64,000 nt of DNA, taken from assembly GCA_900548345.1 (NCBI GenBank), contig URKA01000004.1, positions 1-64,000 of the forward strand, given 5' to 3'. Below the pieces are notes generated by a model that saw nothing but the letters and a program-made list of their open reading frames with translations, ran no database searches and was not told the origin of the DNA. This document shows positions 24,949-34,939 of this stretch, one piece after another (position 1 is the first letter of the stretch; each line of letters starts with the position of its first letter). The DNA is from an uncultured Paraprevotella sp. GTDB lineage: Bacteria; Bacteroidota; Bacteroidia; Bacteroidales; Bacteroidaceae. The translations under genes were made by a program, and so were the position numbers.

Positions 24949-25497
24949 ATGACCTACCGATTCACTATCATCTCCAATGAAACGGATGATTTTGTTCGCG
25001 AAATCAAAATCAGTGCAGACGATACTTTCTACGACCTGCACCGGATAATCCTATCATCGTGCGACTACCAGGACAACCAGTTTACAAGTTTCTTCATCTG
25101 CAACGAGAACTGGGAACAGGAACAGGAAATTCTACTGGAAGATATGGGCACCAGCCGTTCGGATGAAGACATCTACCTGATGAAGGATACACGGCTGAGC
25201 GATTTGATTGAAGAAGAAAAACAGCGTCTGGTGTATGTCTTCGACACGCTGATGGAACGCATGTTCTTCATCGAGCTTACAGAAATCTCTTTCGGTCAAC
25301 CCATGGAAAAACCAATATGTAGCCGCAAGGCAGGCAAGGCACCCATGCAAACCATCGAACTCGAAGAGACTGTTCAAAAAGAAAACACAAAAGTGGCCGA
25401 AGAACTGAACGAAGATTTTTACGGTAGCGAAGGGTTCGATGATGAAGAGTTCGACCCGGAAGGCTTTGAAATCAGTGAAGGTAATCCTTATGCCTAA
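24949..25497 (+). CDS. pRiA4b ORF-3-like (IS1096 TnpR-family) acidic protein
   Basis: This 182-residue protein begins MTYRFTIISNETDDFVREIKISADDTFYDLHRIILSSCDY, the fold of plasmid pRiA4b ORF-3 proteins, often labelled IS1096 element passenger TnpR family. The label does not mean a mobile element: here it is fixed between lpxA and miaA, 3 bases from miaA, with no transposase nearby. The C-terminal 60 residues are strongly acidic (EELNEDFYGSEGFDDEEFDPEGFE) and probably disordered. Its function is unknown. The position inside a lipid A and tRNA modification operon suggests a housekeeping role, but this is only context. Confidence 0.8.
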   Translation: MTYRFTIISNETDDFVREIKISADDTFYDLHRIILSSCDYQDNQFTSFFICNENWEQEQEILLEDMGTSRSDEDIYLMKDTRLSDLIEEEKQRLVYVFDTLMERMFFIELTEISFGQPMEKPICSRKAGKAPMQTIELEETVQKENTKVAEELNEDFYGSEGFDDEEFDPEGFEISEGNPYA

Positions 25498-25500
25498 ATC

Positions 25501-26406
25501 ATGAGGCCCAAACTTTTCGTATTGACAGGTCCTACAGGTGTAGGCAAGACAGAACTCAGCCTTTCCATGGCTGAGTTTCTTCATACGCCTATATTGAATG
25601 CCGACTCCCGGCAGCTGTTCCGGGATATACCTATCGGCACCGCAGCTCCGACACCCGAACAGATGCAAAGGGTGAAACACTATTTCGTCGGCACACTCTC
25701 ACTCACTGACTATTATAGCGCCGCACAGTTCGAGACCGACGTACTTTCCCTTCTGAAAGAATTATATGAATCCCACGATTTTGCGTTGCTATCGGGCGGA
25801 AGCATGATGTATATAGATGCCGTCTGCAAAGGCATCGACGACATTCCCACCGTAGACGGAGAAACCCGTCGCATGATGATGGAGCATTATGAAGAGGTCG
25901 GGCTGGAACAATTATGCAAAGAACTGAAAATTCTCGACCCCGAATATTACGGCATTGCCGACCTGAAAAACCCCAAACGTATTATCCACGCGCTGGAAAT
26001 ATGCTATATGACAGGCCGAACATATACTTCTTTCCGCACCAGTTGTCCCAAAACACGCTCTTTCGACATCGTCAAAATCGGACTAAGAAGAGAACGTGAA
26101 GAGCTTTACGAACGCATCCACCACAGAGTGGACGATATGATAAGCCAAGGACTTGTGGAGGAAGTCGAACGTGTGGCTGCATTCCGGAACACCAATGCGC
26201 TCAACACTGTCGGCTATAAGGAAATCTTCAATTATCTGGATGGCACATGGGACATGGAGACTGCAACCGAGAAAATCAAACAAAACACACGTATCTATTC
26301 ACGCAAACAGATGACATGGTTCCGCAAAGACACAGACATGCACTGGTTTCATCCTGATGACAAGGAAGGGATAAAAAAACTGATAGAAAAAGAGATTATG
26401 CCATAA
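25501..26406 (+). CDS. miaA: tRNA dimethylallyltransferase
   Basis: MiaA puts a dimethylallyl group on A37 of tRNAs that read UNN codons. This 301-residue protein has the P-loop FVLTGPTGVGKTELSLSMAEF, DSRQLFRDIPIGTAAPTPEQM (catalytic and substrate segment), the central LLSGGSMMYIDAVCKGIDDIP and the C-terminal NTVGYKEIFNYLDG...YSRKQMTWFRKD. It belongs to the standard family; Bacteroides species often carry two MiaA copies and I cannot tell which this is. It starts 3 bases after the pRiA4b-like gene and closes the operon. Confidence 0.95.
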   Translation: MRPKLFVLTGPTGVGKTELSLSMAEFLHTPILNADSRQLFRDIPIGTAAPTPEQMQRVKHYFVGTLSLTDYYSAAQFETDVLSLLKELYESHDFALLSGGSMMYIDAVCKGIDDIPTVDGETRRMMMEHYEEVGLEQLCKELKILDPEYYGIADLKNPKRIIHALEICYMTGRTYTSFRTSCPKTRSFDIVKIGLRREREELYERIHHRVDDMISQGLVEEVERVAAFRNTNALNTVGYKEIFNYLDGTWDMETATEKIKQNTRIYSRKQMTWFRKDTDMHWFHPDDKEGIKKLIEKEIMP

Positions 26407-26414
26407 ACTTTTTC

Positions 26415-26422
26415 TACTTTTG
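26415..26422 (+). promoter_or_regulatory. -7 element of the PBP1A gene
   Basis: TACTTTTG matches TAnnTTTG, 42 bases before the ATG at 26464. It lies just after the miaA stop. No -33 TTTG at the right spacing is seen. Confidence 0.5.
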
Positions 26423-26463
26423 CCCCCAACAACATTCATACACTGTCAAAACCTAATCACAAT

Positions 26464-28926
26464 ATGCGCAAAATCATGAAACATATCGGCCTTTGGCTAA
26501 AAAGAACAGGAAGATTTCTCAAAGGGTTATACCGCGGGCCATGGTATAAAAAGGTCTTGGTATGGACTGCCACCTTCGTACTTTCTTTCATTCTTCTCTT
26601 GATTGCCGTAGATAATAATTTCCTGAACCTGTTCGGCAAATCCCCTGGTTTCAAAGAAATTGAAAACCCTATCAATAGCGAAGCATCCGAAATCTATAGT
26701 GCGGACAGTGTAATGATTGGACGCTTCTTCAGTGAAAACCGTTCCCCTGTAGAATACCAGGAAATATCACCGATTATCATCAATACATTGATTGATACGG
26801 AGGATGAACGTTTCTATCACCATCACGGTATAGACTTTAAAGGGGTTTTCGCCGCCATCAAGGATATGTTTGGCGGACATGCCCGCGGTGCCAGCACCAT
26901 CACCCAACAGCTCGCCAAGAACCTGTTCAGGGTGCGCACGCAATATTCCACCGGACTTTTGGGAAAGATTCCGGGCGTGAAAATACTGGTCATGAAAGCC
27001 AAAGAATGGATTGTTGCCATCAAACTGGAAATGATATTCTCTAAAGAGGAAATCCTGACGATGTATCTCAATACCGTAGATTTTGGCAGCAACTCTTTCG
27101 GTATCAAGACAGCATGCCGCACATACTTCAATACCACACCGGACAAACTGACGTACGAACAAGCAGCAACCCTTGTGGGATTACTGAAAGCAACGTCAAG
27201 CTACAATCCGAAACTGAATCCGAAAAACAGCACAAAAAGGCGCAATGTCGTGCTTACCAACCTGTACCAACACGGACACCTGCTCATTAACGGACGTAAT
27301 GCCTCTGCCAGCCAACTGGACTCTATCAAGGCCATTCCCATGACCGTAAATACCAGAAAGACAGAAAGCAGCTACGATGGCATCGCACCGTATTTCCGAG
27401 AAGCATTATCTGATTATATCGGCATGTTGTGCGAGAAACAACTTATATCCGGAACCGATGCGGAAAACAAACTCGACTTATACGCCGACGGATTGAAAAT
27501 ATACACCACCCTCGACACACGCATCCAGAAATATGCGGAAGAAGCGGCTCTCGACCAGATGGAAATCATTCAAAAGCGGTTTAACGACCATTGGGGAAAG
27601 ACAAATCCCTGGCAAAACGAAAGGCATGAAGAGATTCCCGGCTTTATTGAAGATTTAGCCAAGAAAACGACCCATTACAAGTATCTGGCCAAATGCTTTC
27701 CCAATCAACCGGATTCCATCAGCCATTACCTGAACCTTCCGCACAAAGTCAAAGTCTTCAGCTATGACGGCATCAAAGAAACGGAAATGAGCACCATGGA
27801 CTCCATACGCTATATGGTGAGGTTCATGCACTGCAGTTTCGTAGCCATAGAGCCGGACACACGCCATGTCAAAGCATGGGTGGGAGACATCAACTTCGAA
27901 TCATGGAAGTACGACAAGGTCACCGCCATGCGGCAGCCCGGCTCTACCTTCAAATTGTTTGTATATACCGAAGCTATGAACCAGGGACTCACACCGTGCG
28001 ACAGACGTGTGGACGAATGGAAACAATATCCCGACACCGTAAAAGGCAAACCGACTATATGGACTCCTCACAATGCAAACGGGACATTCTCCGGTGCAAA
28101 CATCCCCTTAAAGTCTGCTTTTGCACAAAGCATCAACAGCATCGCCGTCAAATTAGGATATGAAACGGGTATAAGCAACGTAGCCCGAACCGCTCATGCC
28201 ATGGGCATTGAATCACCATTACACGAAACTCCTTCGCTGAGTTTAGGTTCGTCCGACGTCAATCTGCTTGAACTGGTCAATGCATATTGTACCGTCATCA
28301 ACGACGGAAAGGTCAACATGCCCATCATGATCACTAAGATTCTGGACCGTGACGGAGATGTGATTTATGAAGCAAAGCCCGATGAAAAACAAGTCATACC
28401 CTACCGTTCCGCATTCTTCATGCAGCAGATGCTGCGCGGCGGCCTGACGGAACGAGGCGGAACAACAGCCGCACTATGGAGCTACATCCATCCAGTGTTG
28501 AACATGTCGGAATTCGGGGGAAAGACCGGAACCTCCAACAACCATTCCGATGCATGGTTTGTCGGAGTGACCCCAAAACTGGTGGGCGGTGCATGGGTTG
28601 GCGGTGAGTACAGAAGCATACACTTCCGCACAGGCGCTTTGGGACAAGGCAGCAGAACTGCATTACCCATATTCGGAAACTTCATTCAAAAGGTTCTTTT
28701 GGACAACCGTTTCCCAAAATACCGTGCCAAGTTCCCGACAACACCCAAAGAACGCATAGACCCCTCATGCTATACGTGCAGTGGATATTATGTGGAAGAA
28801 GAACCGGATTCGTTAAGCGAAACTTCTGATTCTATAAGTATCATACTTCCGGACGACATACTTCCGCAAGAAGGAAACAATGCCGATACAGAATCTGAGA
28901 TACAAGACGAAATGACAACAGAATAG
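26464..28926 (+). CDS. Penicillin-binding protein 1A (bifunctional)
   Basis: This 820-residue class A PBP polymerises and crosslinks peptidoglycan. A cytoplasmic basic stretch and one membrane helix (VLVWTATFVLSFILLLIAV) precede the glycosyltransferase domain: EDERFYHHHGIDFKG near 112-126, then GASTITQQLAKNLF and LNTVDFGSNSFGI. The transpeptidase domain holds QPGSTFKLF (active serine, about 494), SINSIAVKLG (SxN) and GKTGTSNNHSDAWFVG (KTG, about 685). The C-terminal tail is acidic and probably disordered. It resembles mrcA/ponA proteins, but class A PBPs are hard to name individually. It has its own promoter, and a helicase gene follows 38 bases downstream. Confidence 0.93.
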   Translation: MRKIMKHIGLWLKRTGRFLKGLYRGPWYKKVLVWTATFVLSFILLLIAVDNNFLNLFGKSPGFKEIENPINSEASEIYSADSVMIGRFFSENRSPVEYQEISPIIINTLIDTEDERFYHHHGIDFKGVFAAIKDMFGGHARGASTITQQLAKNLFRVRTQYSTGLLGKIPGVKILVMKAKEWIVAIKLEMIFSKEEILTMYLNTVDFGSNSFGIKTACRTYFNTTPDKLTYEQAATLVGLLKATSSYNPKLNPKNSTKRRNVVLTNLYQHGHLLINGRNASASQLDSIKAIPMTVNTRKTESSYDGIAPYFREALSDYIGMLCEKQLISGTDAENKLDLYADGLKIYTTLDTRIQKYAEEAALDQMEIIQKRFNDHWGKTNPWQNERHEEIPGFIEDLAKKTTHYKYLAKCFPNQPDSISHYLNLPHKVKVFSYDGIKETEMSTMDSIRYMVRFMHCSFVAIEPDTRHVKAWVGDINFESWKYDKVTAMRQPGSTFKLFVYTEAMNQGLTPCDRRVDEWKQYPDTVKGKPTIWTPHNANGTFSGANIPLKSAFAQSINSIAVKLGYETGISNVARTAHAMGIESPLHETPSLSLGSSDVNLLELVNAYCTVINDGKVNMPIMITKILDRDGDVIYEAKPDEKQVIPYRSAFFMQQMLRGGLTERGGTTAALWSYIHPVLNMSEFGGKTGTSNNHSDAWFVGVTPKLVGGAWVGGEYRSIHFRTGALGQGSRTALPIFGNFIQKVLLDNRFPKYRAKFPTTPKERIDPSCYTCSGYYVEEEPDSLSETSDSISIILPDDILPQEGNNADTESEIQDEMTTE

Positions 28927-28964
28927 TCAAACACTCTTTCTTCTTCACCCGAAAAGCCTGAATT

Positions 28965-30977
28965 TTGAAAGAAACAATTGAAATAGACGCAGACAATCCT
29001 CAGTTTCAGGACACGTTAAAGCTCATTCAATTTACCCGTAGTTCGGTTTTCCTCACAGGGAAAGCCGGTACGGGTAAATCTACGCTACTTAAATATATAT
29101 GTACGCATACGCGTAAGAAACATGTGATACTCGCCCCAACTGGAATTGCAGCCATTCATGTGGGTGGCAGTACCCTTCACAGCTTTTTCAAGCTCCCTTT
29201 CTACCCACTCCTGCCTGACGATCCCAAGTTCAGTTTCCACAAACTGAGGGAATTCTTGAAATACAACTCTTCACACCAGAAGCTCATACGGGAAGTGGAA
29301 TTGATAATCATCGATGAAATTTCCATGGTACGTGCGGATATTATCGACTTTATAGACCGCATTCTGCGCCTTTACAGCAGAAACCTTAGAGAGCCATTCG
29401 GCGGAAAACAAATGCTTTTTGTCGGAGACATATTCCAACTCGAACCGGTGGTCAAATCCGACGAGCGTGAGATTCTGAACCGCTTCTACCCTTCTCCATA
29501 TTTTTTCTCGGCACGCGTCTTTCAGGAAACAAAGCTCTCCTGTATCGAACTGAAGAAAGTCTACCGACAAAAAGACGCGGCCTTTATATCCGTACTCGAC
29601 CACATCCGCACTAATCAGGCTGCAACTGCCGACTTACAGCTGCTGAATACACGTTGGAATTGTCCGAATGACAGCAAGACAGAACCGGGACTAAACATCA
29701 CTTTAGCCACGAGACGCGATAACGTAGACTTCATCAACCGTAAGAAACTGATGGAAACAGAAGGAGACAGTATCGTTTTTCGAGGAGAAATACAGGGTGA
29801 ATTTCCTGAAAGTTCACTTCCGACCTTGATGGAACTGGAACTCAAACCAGGAGCACAAGTCATCTTTGTCAAGAACGACCCCGACAAACGCTGGGTAAAC
29901 GGCACACTGGGAACCGTCAGCGGAATAGACTCCGGAAACGGACATATTTATGTCATTACAGAAGAAGGGGAAGAGATGGATGTCACCCGTGAGGTATGGA
30001 GTAACGTACGATACACATACAACGAGCATGAAAAGAAAATAGAAGAAGAGGAACTTGGAATATTCCGCCAGTTCCCTTTGCGTTTGGCGTGGGCCATCAC
30101 CATTCACAAAAGCCAGGGACTGACCTTTAGGAAAGTCACTATTGATTTCACCGGAGGAGTATTTGCCGGTGGGCAGGTGTATGTGGCCCTTAGCCGTTGC
30201 ACTTCCCTAAAAGGCATAACCCTGAAAAAGGAAATCGCAAGGTCCGATGTCTTTGTCAAACCGGAAATCATCAAATTTTCACAGAAGTTCAATGACCCTA
30301 AGGCCGTAGAACAAGCCATGCAGAAGGCCAAAGCCGACATTGAATACCAAGCCTGCATACAGGCTTTCAACCAAGGACAGTTCAGTGAGTTCCTGAACCA
30401 TTTCTTCACGGCCATCCATAGCCGATATGACATAGAAAAGCCCCTGTCCAAAAGATTCATCATATCAAAGCTCAACCTCATCAACCGATTAAGAAAAGAA
30501 AACGAGGTACTTAAAAAAGAAATCGCCGACCAAAAGGAACTGATGCGCCAATATGCCCGCGAATATTTCGAGTTAGGCAATATGTCTGTCCTTCAGGCAC
30601 ACAACTCACGAGCCGCATTGGCCAACTACGACAAGGCCCTGTCTTTGAACCCCGAATACACCGATGCATGGATACGAAAAGGAATTACGCTTCAGGATGA
30701 CGGAAACTATGACGACGCACTGCATTGCTTCAATTGTGCGGCCCGGTTAAGTCCGACAAACTTCAAGATATATTTCAATCGCGGAAAGAACCATCTCTTG
30801 TGCGGAAGAACGTCTTTAGCCGTCTCAGATTTTGATAAGGCCGTATCCATCAAACCCGAACACGCACGTGCCCACGAACTGTTCGGAAACGCACTGTCCC
30901 GTTCCGGAAAAGAAGAGGAGGCTTCGATACAATGGGCTATTGCCGAAGCCCTAAGAGAGGGACGTCAAAAGGGTTAA
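28965..30977 (+). CDS. Pif1-like helicase with C-terminal TPR repeats
   Basis: This 670-residue protein begins at a TTG; I found no usable ATG. It is an SF1 helicase of the Pif1/RecD type: Walker A SVFLTGKAGTGKSTLLKYI (about 26-44), VILAPTGIAAIHVGGSTLHSFF, Walker B ELIIIDEISMVRADIIDFI, KQMLFVGDIFQLEPV, then AWAITIHKSQGLTF and GGQVYVALSRCTSLKGI. Residues about 535-665 are TPR repeats (for example ALANYDKALSLNPEYTDAWIRKG and AVSDFDKAVSIKPEHA). Pif1-type helicases move 5' to 3' and remove protein blocks or G-quadruplexes; TPRs add a protein-binding surface. It may be cotranscribed with the PBP1A gene. Confidence 0.88.
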   Translation: MKETIEIDADNPQFQDTLKLIQFTRSSVFLTGKAGTGKSTLLKYICTHTRKKHVILAPTGIAAIHVGGSTLHSFFKLPFYPLLPDDPKFSFHKLREFLKYNSSHQKLIREVELIIIDEISMVRADIIDFIDRILRLYSRNLREPFGGKQMLFVGDIFQLEPVVKSDEREILNRFYPSPYFFSARVFQETKLSCIELKKVYRQKDAAFISVLDHIRTNQAATADLQLLNTRWNCPNDSKTEPGLNITLATRRDNVDFINRKKLMETEGDSIVFRGEIQGEFPESSLPTLMELELKPGAQVIFVKNDPDKRWVNGTLGTVSGIDSGNGHIYVITEEGEEMDVTREVWSNVRYTYNEHEKKIEEEELGIFRQFPLRLAWAITIHKSQGLTFRKVTIDFTGGVFAGGQVYVALSRCTSLKGITLKKEIARSDVFVKPEIIKFSQKFNDPKAVEQAMQKAKADIEYQACIQAFNQGQFSEFLNHFFTAIHSRYDIEKPLSKRFIISKLNLINRLRKENEVLKKEIADQKELMRQYAREYFELGNMSVLQAHNSRAALANYDKALSLNPEYTDAWIRKGITLQDDGNYDDALHCFNCAARLSPTNFKIYFNRGKNHLLCGRTSLAVSDFDKAVSIKPEHARAHELFGNALSRSGKEEEASIQWAIAEALREGRQKG

Positions 30978-31025
30978 TATTTGTCAAATTCGTATAAAAG
31001 AGTAAATAATCGCACCCTTTTTTCG

Positions 31026-31033
31026 TACTTTTG
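31026..31033 (+). promoter_or_regulatory. -7 element of the glycan-enzyme operon
   Basis: TACTTTTG matches TAnnTTTG, 30 bases before the ATG at 31064. No -33 TTTG at the right distance was found. It is the only clear promoter for the four exported proteins 31064-38066. Confidence 0.5.
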
Positions 31034-31063
31034 AAACTGAATTAACCTATTTCCAATTATATC

Positions 31064-32062
31064 ATGAAAAGATTACCTAATATCATTGATGTTTTGTGCC
31101 TGACAGCGGCACTTTTTATCGTAGGCTCTGTCCCTGCACACGCAAAGAAGAAAGTTGCTTATCTGTTTACCTATTTCACCGGAAACGCACCGGAACAGGA
31201 ACAAATCTGTTATGCCATAAGTTTTGACGGTTATAATTATACCCCTCTCAACGACGGACGCCCTATTATTTCATCCGACACCATATCATTGAAGAAAGGC
31301 GTAAGAGACCCTCACATATTAAGAGGTGAGGACGGATATTTCTATATGGTGGTTACTGACATGCGTTCCAGCCAGGGATGGAGTTCCAACCGCGGTATGG
31401 TTCTGATGCGCAGTAAAGACATGGTCCGGTGGGAACATCACACGGTACATTTCCCTGAAAAGTACGCCGGTACCATGTTCGCCAATGTGACACGCGTTTG
31501 GGCTCCCCAAACCATATACGACAAGAAAGCCCAAAAATACATGGTATACTTCTCCATCCTGACCGATGACGGGAAATGTCCCTACGACAAAGTCTACTAC
31601 GCATACGCCAATGCAGACTTCAGCGACCTGGAAGGCGAACCGAAAGAACTCTTCGACTTCAAGAACGCCGCCATCGACACCGACATCGTAGAAGATGAAA
31701 ACGGCATCTATCATGTTTTCTTCAAGACCGAGGGAGACCGTAAGAAAGGTATCCGTCAGTTCCTGGCCAAAGACTTGCACAATTCTGCCGAATGGGAACT
31801 TTTGGACGGCACCTGCGAAGATACGAATGAAGCTGTGGAAGGTGCAGGCGTATTCCAAAGAATCGAAGGCGATTGGGTGTTGATGTATGACTGTTACATG
31901 AACGGACATTACCAGTTCTGTACCAGCAACGACCTGAAGACTTTCAAGCGCAAGCAGGATACGGCCACCAAAGGTGCCTTTACTCCCCGTCACGGTACGG
32001 TAATCGCCATCACGAAAAAAGAGTTGAAACGCTTGCAGAAAGCCTTCCCCAATACGAAATAA
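31064..32062 (+). CDS. Secreted GH43-like five-bladed propeller protein
   Basis: This 332-residue protein has a signal peptide (LCLTAALFIVGSVPAHA). The rest is a five-bladed beta-propeller of the GH43-like superfamily: YLFTYFTGNAPEQEQICYAISFDGYNYTPLNDG, KKGVRDPHILRGEDGYFYMV with a conserved Asp (about 80), VWAPQTIYD, AAIDTDIVEDENGIYHVFF (Asp about 205) and EAVEGAGVFQRIEGDWVLMYD (Glu about 258). These are the usual places for the general base, pKa modulator and general acid. GH43-type enzymes usually attack arabinose- or xylose-containing glycans, but this divergent form cannot be given a substrate. It opens a run of four exported proteins, 45 bases before the GH128-like gene. Confidence 0.8.
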   Translation: MKRLPNIIDVLCLTAALFIVGSVPAHAKKKVAYLFTYFTGNAPEQEQICYAISFDGYNYTPLNDGRPIISSDTISLKKGVRDPHILRGEDGYFYMVVTDMRSSQGWSSNRGMVLMRSKDMVRWEHHTVHFPEKYAGTMFANVTRVWAPQTIYDKKAQKYMVYFSILTDDGKCPYDKVYYAYANADFSDLEGEPKELFDFKNAAIDTDIVEDENGIYHVFFKTEGDRKKGIRQFLAKDLHNSAEWELLDGTCEDTNEAVEGAGVFQRIEGDWVLMYDCYMNGHYQFCTSNDLKTFKRKQDTATKGAFTPRHGTVIAITKKELKRLQKAFPNTK

Positions 32063-32107
32063 GCCCTCCTGCAAATTTCCATAAACAAAAGAAAACACCA
32101 AACAGAT

Positions 32108-34918
32108 ATGACAAAGAATCGTTTATTCACATCAATTATGGCTATCCTGCTCTGTAGCCTGGCCTTTGCCAGAAATACCACCAGCAGGCTTGCACAAATC
32201 ACATCTCCCGTGACTTTAAGCGCAGATGTTGATTTGGTCATCACCAATGCCACTACCCCGTTCACCGAGACTGGTAGCGTCAACATAGCCAACACGGAAC
32301 ATGCCGTAATCATTTTAGAGAACATACGTCCAAGTGACGCACTTGCCTATCTGCCGTACATCAAAATCAACGGAGAGGATGCCGTCAACAACGAGACCTG
32401 TCAGGTAAAGATGTATGCACACGGCAGTATCATCCTGCCGTATGGCAAGGATTTCAAGCCACTGACCGTGTATTCGGAACAGAATTTCGGGGGAGAATCC
32501 GTCAATGACTTCGGCCTTGAAAACTCCGGAGGTTATATGAACACCCTAAGCACAGCAAAGTTGAACAACCGCATCCGCAGCTTCAAGTTGAAGAGAGGCT
32601 ATATGGTGACATTCTCCAACAGTCCGAAGGGACGAGGTTACAGCAGATGCTTCATTGCCGACAAGGCAGACTTGGAATTTGCCACACTCCCTGCGGAAAT
32701 GGACAAGAAAATATCTTCATACCGTGTCTTCAAATGGCATAACTTCCAAAAGAAAGGTATTGCCAGCGACGGAGGCAAGAAAATCGTTGACACACTGAGA
32801 GTCACCTGGTGTTACGACTGGGCGCAAGGCAATGCAAGCCGTGAACCGAACTGCGAATGGGTTCCCCATCACATTTACGAGGACTACCCTTCTGCCGCGA
32901 CCTGCGGCAGTGTGACCCAATCATGCCACATGCAGACCAACAACGAACCGGGAAACAGTAGCGATGACCGTCCGCAAAGCGTAGAGACCGTTCTTGCCAA
33001 CTGGGAAAACCTGATGGCAACCGGAATGCGCCTGTGTTCGCCTTCATCCCACGACGGAAGCCGGCAATGGCTGTACGATTTCATCGACTCCATCGACGCA
33101 CGCGGATGGCGTTGCGACATCCTCGACATGCACTGCTACTGGAACGAATGGAACCTGAACAACGAACTCCAGTCTTGGTATGAAAGATGCAACAAACGTC
33201 CCATCTGGGTATCGGAATTCGTATGGGGCTCTTCCTGGGGCAACAACGGTATCTTTGCCACCGACCGTTCATTCTCCATTGAGAACCAACAGAGAAACTA
33301 TGATGTGATGAACAAGGTCCTGACCAATTGGAACAAGTGTGAATACATCGAACGCTACGCCTATTGGAACAGTGAAGCCGATTGCTCCAAACTGTTCAAG
33401 TACGATGGCAGCGAACAGGTGGGACAACTTTCCATCTTGGGCAAATGGTATGCCGAAATGAACTCAGGCATAGGTTACAACAAATCATACGAATATGTAC
33501 CTAAGGCTGTCTGCCGAGCACCCCAAGACTTGACCATATCATTCGACCGGAAGACACAAGAACTGGAACTGACCTGGAACAATCCCAACATGGAATTTAC
33601 AGACTCCACTTTCCTGGAAATGCGCTTAGGCGAAGGCGAATGGAAAACTATGATGAAGTATGAATCTTCCGAGGAGTCGGCATACACTTTCCAAACCACG
33701 TTCGACACAAGCTACCCAAGCGGCCTGTACACATTCCGCATCCACAATTACGATTTTGACAAAAAAGAGCGTTACAGCAAAGAAGTCAACGTGTCGTGGA
33801 GCGGTGCCGAAGGTACAGGTGACTTCCAGTACGGAAGACTGGAAATCGGCAACACCAATGAACAATACGGATATTATACTCCGATGGCTTCGGGAGCCGC
33901 TCCGTACATATTTGTCGGCCTTACCACCCATAACAACACAAAGACAGGATTAGTGAACAACCTGAAAAGAATCCTGGCCCAAAGCTTCATTTTCCGCTAC
34001 TACCCATGGGCATACGGCGCGAATACCGAGGCGATGACGGAAACGGAAAGTTCGGACTTCATGGTTTTTGACAAAGAACTGAAAAAGATAGGAGACCTCA
34101 CATTCGAGGTCGGAACAGCCGGAAGAACCGGCCGTGACGGCACACGCGTCACATTCGCCACCCCATTTCCGGAAGGCGTTACTCCCGTAGTCATAGCCAA
34201 TGTCGTGACCACTTCGACAGTACATCCCTACATGGTAAAGGTATGGGATATTGACAACGAAGGCTTCTCTGTCAAGTTGGCACGTCAGGCAAAAGAAGAT
34301 GAAGTACTCACTTCTTTTGTATCACAAACCGTCAACTACGTGGCAGCCGCTCCGGGCCAAACGGTTATGGCAAACGGCAAGATTCTTACCGTAGGTACAT
34401 CGCCCAAAAACCTTGTGGACGGAAGAACATCCCGTCTCGTCACCTTCACCGATGCAAACGGAGACGCCTATAAGTTCTTGAATCCTTATATGCTGTGCGG
34501 CCCTCAGACCGACAACTACGATTGCGCCTCGATATACCGCGTCAATACTGCCCGCGGAACATACAGCGAAGAGGCTGTAGTGAACGGTGAGAACGTGACA
34601 CTGACCAAGGGTATGTATTTCATACGCCAGAAAGACGACACGAACACTACGGCACCCACCGACTATTATTCAAACAACGGTGACATCATGGGCTGGATTA
34701 TCGTGAGCGACCCCACCCACTCTGGTGACGGTATCTGTGAAGTGACGGAAAAGCAAGCCGCCATTTCCGTGGACGGGAACCGCATCGTAGTGGAAGGTGA
34801 CGCTGCATACGACATCTATACCCTTAACGGAACCATGGTTCCGCACGACACACCCCTGCCTAAAGGCATGTATATCGTGAAGACCGGGAACCGGAGCATA
34901 AAAGTACTCATCCCTTAA
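32108..34918 (+). CDS. Secreted GH128-like glucanase, multidomain
   Basis: This 936-residue protein has a signal peptide (MTKNRLFTSIMAILLCSLAFA). An N-terminal beta-rich part (about 25-200) precedes a TIM-barrel GH128/Asl1-like core at about 230-450. The core has VTWCYDWAQG, MQTNNEPGNSS (acid Glu, about 279), LCSPSSHDGSRQWLYDFIDSI, LDMHCYWNEW and PIWVSEFVWGSSW (nucleophile Glu, about 370). GH128 enzymes cut beta-1,3-glucans. A fibronectin-like module follows (about 475-565), then a beta-sandwich that resembles an H-type lectin (about 570-720, FPEGVTPVVIANVV, GFSVKLARQ). It ends YTLNGTMV...LPKGMYIV, the sorting-like tail. It is the main candidate enzyme of the operon. Confidence 0.82.
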   Translation: MTKNRLFTSIMAILLCSLAFARNTTSRLAQITSPVTLSADVDLVITNATTPFTETGSVNIANTEHAVIILENIRPSDALAYLPYIKINGEDAVNNETCQVKMYAHGSIILPYGKDFKPLTVYSEQNFGGESVNDFGLENSGGYMNTLSTAKLNNRIRSFKLKRGYMVTFSNSPKGRGYSRCFIADKADLEFATLPAEMDKKISSYRVFKWHNFQKKGIASDGGKKIVDTLRVTWCYDWAQGNASREPNCEWVPHHIYEDYPSAATCGSVTQSCHMQTNNEPGNSSDDRPQSVETVLANWENLMATGMRLCSPSSHDGSRQWLYDFIDSIDARGWRCDILDMHCYWNEWNLNNELQSWYERCNKRPIWVSEFVWGSSWGNNGIFATDRSFSIENQQRNYDVMNKVLTNWNKCEYIERYAYWNSEADCSKLFKYDGSEQVGQLSILGKWYAEMNSGIGYNKSYEYVPKAVCRAPQDLTISFDRKTQELELTWNNPNMEFTDSTFLEMRLGEGEWKTMMKYESSEESAYTFQTTFDTSYPSGLYTFRIHNYDFDKKERYSKEVNVSWSGAEGTGDFQYGRLEIGNTNEQYGYYTPMASGAAPYIFVGLTTHNNTKTGLVNNLKRILAQSFIFRYYPWAYGANTEAMTETESSDFMVFDKELKKIGDLTFEVGTAGRTGRDGTRVTFATPFPEGVTPVVIANVVTTSTVHPYMVKVWDIDNEGFSVKLARQAKEDEVLTSFVSQTVNYVAAAPGQTVMANGKILTVGTSPKNLVDGRTSRLVTFTDANGDAYKFLNPYMLCGPQTDNYDCASIYRVNTARGTYSEEAVVNGENVTLTKGMYFIRQKDDTNTTAPTDYYSNNGDIMGWIIVSDPTHSGDGICEVTEKQAAISVDGNRIVVEGDAAYDIYTLNGTMVPHDTPLPKGMYIVKTGNRSIKVLIP

Positions 34919-34939
34919 CCCCAACCATCACAAGCCAAA

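Noticed and set aside
24949..25497. Possible mobile element from the IS1096 TnpR-family label
   Set aside because: No transposase, terminal inverted repeats or target duplication are present; the gene is fixed in an operon.
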